A stretch of DNA of 64,000 nucleotides from Luteibacter sp. dw_328 (GTDB lineage Bacteria; Pseudomonadota; Gammaproteobacteria; Xanthomonadales; Rhodanobacteraceae). Below the pieces are notes generated by a model. It saw nothing but the letters and a program-made list of their open reading frames with translations, searched no databases and had not been told where the DNA came from. The translations under genes and the position numbers were made by a program. Shown piece by piece: positions 61,710 to 64,000 of this stretch. The stretch spans positions 310,001-374,000 of the forward strand of contig NZ_JAAVUW010000006.1 of NCBI RefSeq assembly GCF_018449605.1, read 5' to 3'. The first letter of the stretch is position 1. Every line of letters starts with the position of its first letter.

Positions 61710-63119
61710 TTACTGCAGCAGCGAGTTCACTGCTTCGAGGTCCTTGATGTCCACCGTGCCAGCCGTCTGCTTCAGCAGGAGCTTGTCGAGGATGAACTGA
61801 TGGCGGGCCTGCGAGTAGTCGCTGAGCGACGAGGTGAGGTTCTGCTGGGCGATCAGCACGTCGACGATGGTGCGGGTGCCGACTTCGAAGCCGGCCTGCG
61901 TCGCGTCACGTGCACTCTCCGACGACTCGACGGCAGCCTTGGTCGCTTCGACCTTGCTGATGCCGGCGACGACCGAGCGGTAGAAGTTGAGCGTGTCACG
62001 CACCACCTGGCGACGCACCGATTCCAGGGAGTCCTGGGCGGCATCGCGCTGGTAGATCGACTGGCGCACGCGCGACTGCGTGAGGCCACCGGAGAAGATC
62101 GGCACGTTCAGCGTCAGGCCGACCGAGGTCGCGCCACGGCCGTTGCTGCCGGACGATCCGAGGGTGCCGGAGGTGGCCGCGGAACCGGCGCCACCGTTCT
62201 GCGTCCAGGCCGTGCTCTTGTTGTAACCCAGCGACGCGTCGATCGTCGGCAGATGGCCGGCGCGGGCGGAGGAGATGCTGTGCTCGCTCGACTCGACGCT
62301 GTACTGAGCGGCGAGAATGCTCGGGCTGCTCTTGACCGCTTCGGCCACCCAGGCCTTCGGATCGTTCGGGGTCGGGGGATCCATCGGCAGCTGTTCACGC
62401 AGCTTCTTCAGGTTGTCCGCCGGCTTGCCGGTGATCTGGGTGAGGGCTTCGCGCGAGTCGGCCAGGGTGTTCTCAGCCGTGATGACGGAGGCGACCGAGG
62501 TGTCGTGCTGGGCCTTGGCGTCCTGCACGTCCGTGATGGCGGACAGGCCGACGTCGAAACGCTGCTGCGCCTGCTCCAGCTGGCGGGCGAGGGCCTGCTC
62601 GTTGGCCTTGGCGAAGGTCAGGGCGTCGTCGTTGGTCAGGACCTGGAAGTAGGCCGTGGCCACGCGCGTCGCCAGCTGCTGGAGGGCGGCTTCGTACGTC
62701 GCGTTCTGCGAGTTGGCGGACGAATGCGCCGCCTGCAGGTCGGCGATCTGGCTGAAATTCAGCACGCTCTGGGTCACCGTCGCGCTCAGCGTACGCTCGC
62801 GGGTGTGGCCGATGTCGCTGCTCAGCAGCGGATTGCCGTTGCCGTCGAGGAGCGGGTTACCAGCGGCGTCGGTCAGCACCGAACGCGAGGGGCCTGCCGG
62901 GTTGGACTGGGTAATACCGACCGAGCCGTTGACCTGAGGCAGCAGCAACGCGCGTGCCTGATCCACGCCTTCGCCGGTGGCGAGACGGGTGGAATCGGCC
63001 TGCGACAGCACCGGATCGTTTGCACGCGCCTGGCGGTAGGCGTCGAGCAGGTCTTCAGCATGGCTCGCGAACGGCGTCGCGGCCAATGCAAGCGCGACGG
63101 TGAGCAGCTTCAAGCGCAT
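61710..63119 (-). CDS. tolC: TolC family outer-membrane efflux protein
   Basis: A 469-residue protein with a signal peptide (MRLKLLTVALALAATPFASH, cleavage after SHA). The OEP repeats are visible as two related halves beginning DLLDAYRQARANDPVL and PKAWVAEAVKSSPSILA, with GVDQARALLLPQVNG and SARAGHLPTIDASLGYN at matching places. It forms the trimeric outer-membrane channel for efflux pumps and type I secretion. A Ser/Gly-rich insert (about residues 300-320) is longer than usual. Confidence 0.94.
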   Translation of the reverse strand: MRLKLLTVALALAATPFASHAEDLLDAYRQARANDPVLSQADSTRLATGEGVDQARALLLPQVNGSVGITQSNPAGPSRSVLTDAAGNPLLDGNGNPLLSSDIGHTRERTLSATVTQSVLNFSQIADLQAAHSSANSQNATYEAALQQLATRVATAYFQVLTNDDALTFAKANEQALARQLEQAQQRFDVGLSAITDVQDAKAQHDTSVASVITAENTLADSREALTQITGKPADNLKKLREQLPMDPPTPNDPKAWVAEAVKSSPSILAAQYSVESSEHSISSARAGHLPTIDASLGYNKSTAWTQNGGAGSAATSGTLGSSGSNGRGATSVGLTLNVPIFSGGLTQSRVRQSIYQRDAAQDSLESVRRQVVRDTLNFYRSVVAGISKVEATKAAVESSESARDATQAGFEVGTRTIVDVLIAQQNLTSSLSDYSQARHQFILDKLLLKQTAGTVDIKDLEAVNSLLQ

Positions 63120-63154
63120 GATTTCGCCTCGTGGGTGATGGGTAATCTTGTGGG

Positions 63155-63814
63155 TCAGAGCACGAAGCGCTTCACCGGCGCAGCGTGCGCCAGGTAGGGA
63201 AGGTCCGTTTCAAACAGCGATTCCTCGCGGAAGCGACCTTCACCCTCGTGGGTGAGGAGCACTGCCGTCTGCGCGGGGGAATCGCCGCGTACGACGAACA
63301 TGCGCCCACCCGGCTTGAGCCAGCGCACGAACTTTTCGGGAACCGTGTGCACGGCACCGGTAATGACGACGGCATCGAAAACGCCGGTCGGGTTGTAGCC
63401 GTTGACGGCCTCGGCGGTCTCCAGCGAGACGTTGGTCACCCCGGTCGCGGCGAGGCGCTGGCGAGCGGCCTCGACGAAGTCGGCGTGCATGTCGATGCTG
63501 GTCACGTGGGCGGAGAGGCGGGCGAGGCAGGCGGTAAGAAAGCCCGAGCCGGTGCCGATTTCGAGCACGGTGTCGGTCTTCTTCAGCTCCAGAGCCTGCA
63601 GCACGCGGCCTTCCACCACCGGCTTCATCATCACCTCGCCGTGGCCCAGGGGCAGGGTGAGGTCGGCAAAAGACACGTTGCGGTGGGCCGCTGCGACGAA
63701 GTCTTCGCGGCGGATACCCTTCAGGGTCTCGAGGACGTCGAAGTCCAGGACTTCCCACGGGCGAACCTGGTTTTCAACCATGTTCTGCCGGGCCTGCTCG
63801 AAATTCATCGCCAT
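63155..63814 (-). CDS. pcm: Protein-L-isoaspartate O-methyltransferase
   Basis: A 219-residue SAM-dependent methyltransferase. VLEIGTGSGFLTACLARL is the SAM motif I, RPWEVLDFDVLETL and the VVITGAVHTVPEKFVRWLKPGGRM segment match the short pcm-like proteins that precede tolC in Xanthomonadales. It repairs or marks isoaspartyl residues. Its variant PLGHGEVMMKP replaces the usual QTISQP-like motif, so activity on isoaspartate is not certain. Confidence 0.85.
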   Translation of the reverse strand: MAMNFEQARQNMVENQVRPWEVLDFDVLETLKGIRREDFVAAAHRNVSFADLTLPLGHGEVMMKPVVEGRVLQALELKKTDTVLEIGTGSGFLTACLARLSAHVTSIDMHADFVEAARQRLAATGVTNVSLETAEAVNGYNPTGVFDAVVITGAVHTVPEKFVRWLKPGGRMFVVRGDSPAQTAVLLTHEGEGRFREESLFETDLPYLAHAAPVKRFVL

Positions 63815-64000
63815 GGTGTTGGATTCCGTACGAAAAGCTATAAAAAGGTTCGAAAGGATAAGCGTTCGTAGCCCGCTTTCCCAATGTGTTAAGGCTGCGG
63901 TCCCCGCGCCACTCCTACTAAGTGCCGGAAGTCACCGGACAGAACTGACGGAAGTCATGTCCCGCCCTACGGTGGCTCGCTGGCGCCTGAACGGCCGGTG

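Overview
The window is GC-rich chromosomal DNA from a gammaproteobacterium of the Xanthomonadales. It most resembles the Rhodanobacteraceae (Luteibacter/Dyella-like); this placement is inferred from gene content and order (rpoZ-spoT-ridA-recG, rph-rdgB-hemW, zapA-6S RNA-fau, pcm-tolC-waaA) and from the dispersed REP-like repeat with core GGAGCCGATTCATCGGC. Nearly all of it is housekeeping DNA. I see no prophage, insertion sequence, CRISPR array, integron, rRNA or tRNA.

Layout. 1-4.6 kb: end of a CPA2 cation/proton antiporter, a TetR regulator divergent from an alpha/beta hydrolase with an Asp nucleophile, an EF-hand protein, cysteine synthase and a small membrane-anchored protein. 4.6-11.5 kb (minus strand): rmuC, folE and a three-gene MukBEF/MksBEF-like condensin (kleisin, MksE-like, SMC-like ATPase) with no nuclease subunit. 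11.7-14.3 kb (minus): rpiA, EVE protein, 5-formyl-THF cyclo-ligase, 6S RNA, zapA and a zapB-like coiled coil. 14.3-22.6 kb: UPF0149, pepP, a NagX-like membrane protein, the cytochrome bd operon cydP-cydA-cydB-cydX, an HXXEE membrane protein and pepQ. 22.8-29.2 kb (minus): zinc-ribbon protein, PilZ protein, DUF1631 protein, then the operon rph-GNAT-rdgB-hemW. 29.3-39.4 kb: YicC, PAP2 phosphatase, M14 carboxypeptidase, a glycosyltransferase, a secreted penicillin-acylase-family enzyme with a secreted amidohydrolase, an SDR and a divergent AraC regulator.

39.6-53.4 kb: gmk followed directly by the phospholipid-transport operon mlaFEDCB, whose MlaD carries two tandem MCE domains. Then come a repeat locus, mlaA on the opposite strand, rpoZ, spoT, ridA, recG, an ELM1-family protein, a RutE-type nitroreductase and YceI. 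53.5-64 kb: a second repeat locus, a zf-CHCC protein, and a lipopolysaccharide block (glycosyltransferase, O-antigen ligase, WaaE-like glycosyltransferase, VirK-family protein, LpxL-like acyltransferase, WaaA), then tolC and pcm.

How genes work together. MlaFEDCB, MlaA and the LPS core/lipid A genes all maintain outer-membrane lipid composition. RpoZ and SpoT serve transcription and the stringent response, and 6S RNA adds another growth-phase control on RNA polymerase. FolE and the cyclo-ligase supply pteridine and folate metabolism. CydPABX form the high-affinity terminal oxidase.

The least explained DNA is the pair of homologous, oppositely oriented repeat loci at about 43.9-44.5 kb and 53.5-54.3 kb. 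Each is built from two head-to-head units of about 144 bp whose 18-bp ends form stems that differ between units by mostly paired changes. They flank mlaA to yceI as long inverted repeats.
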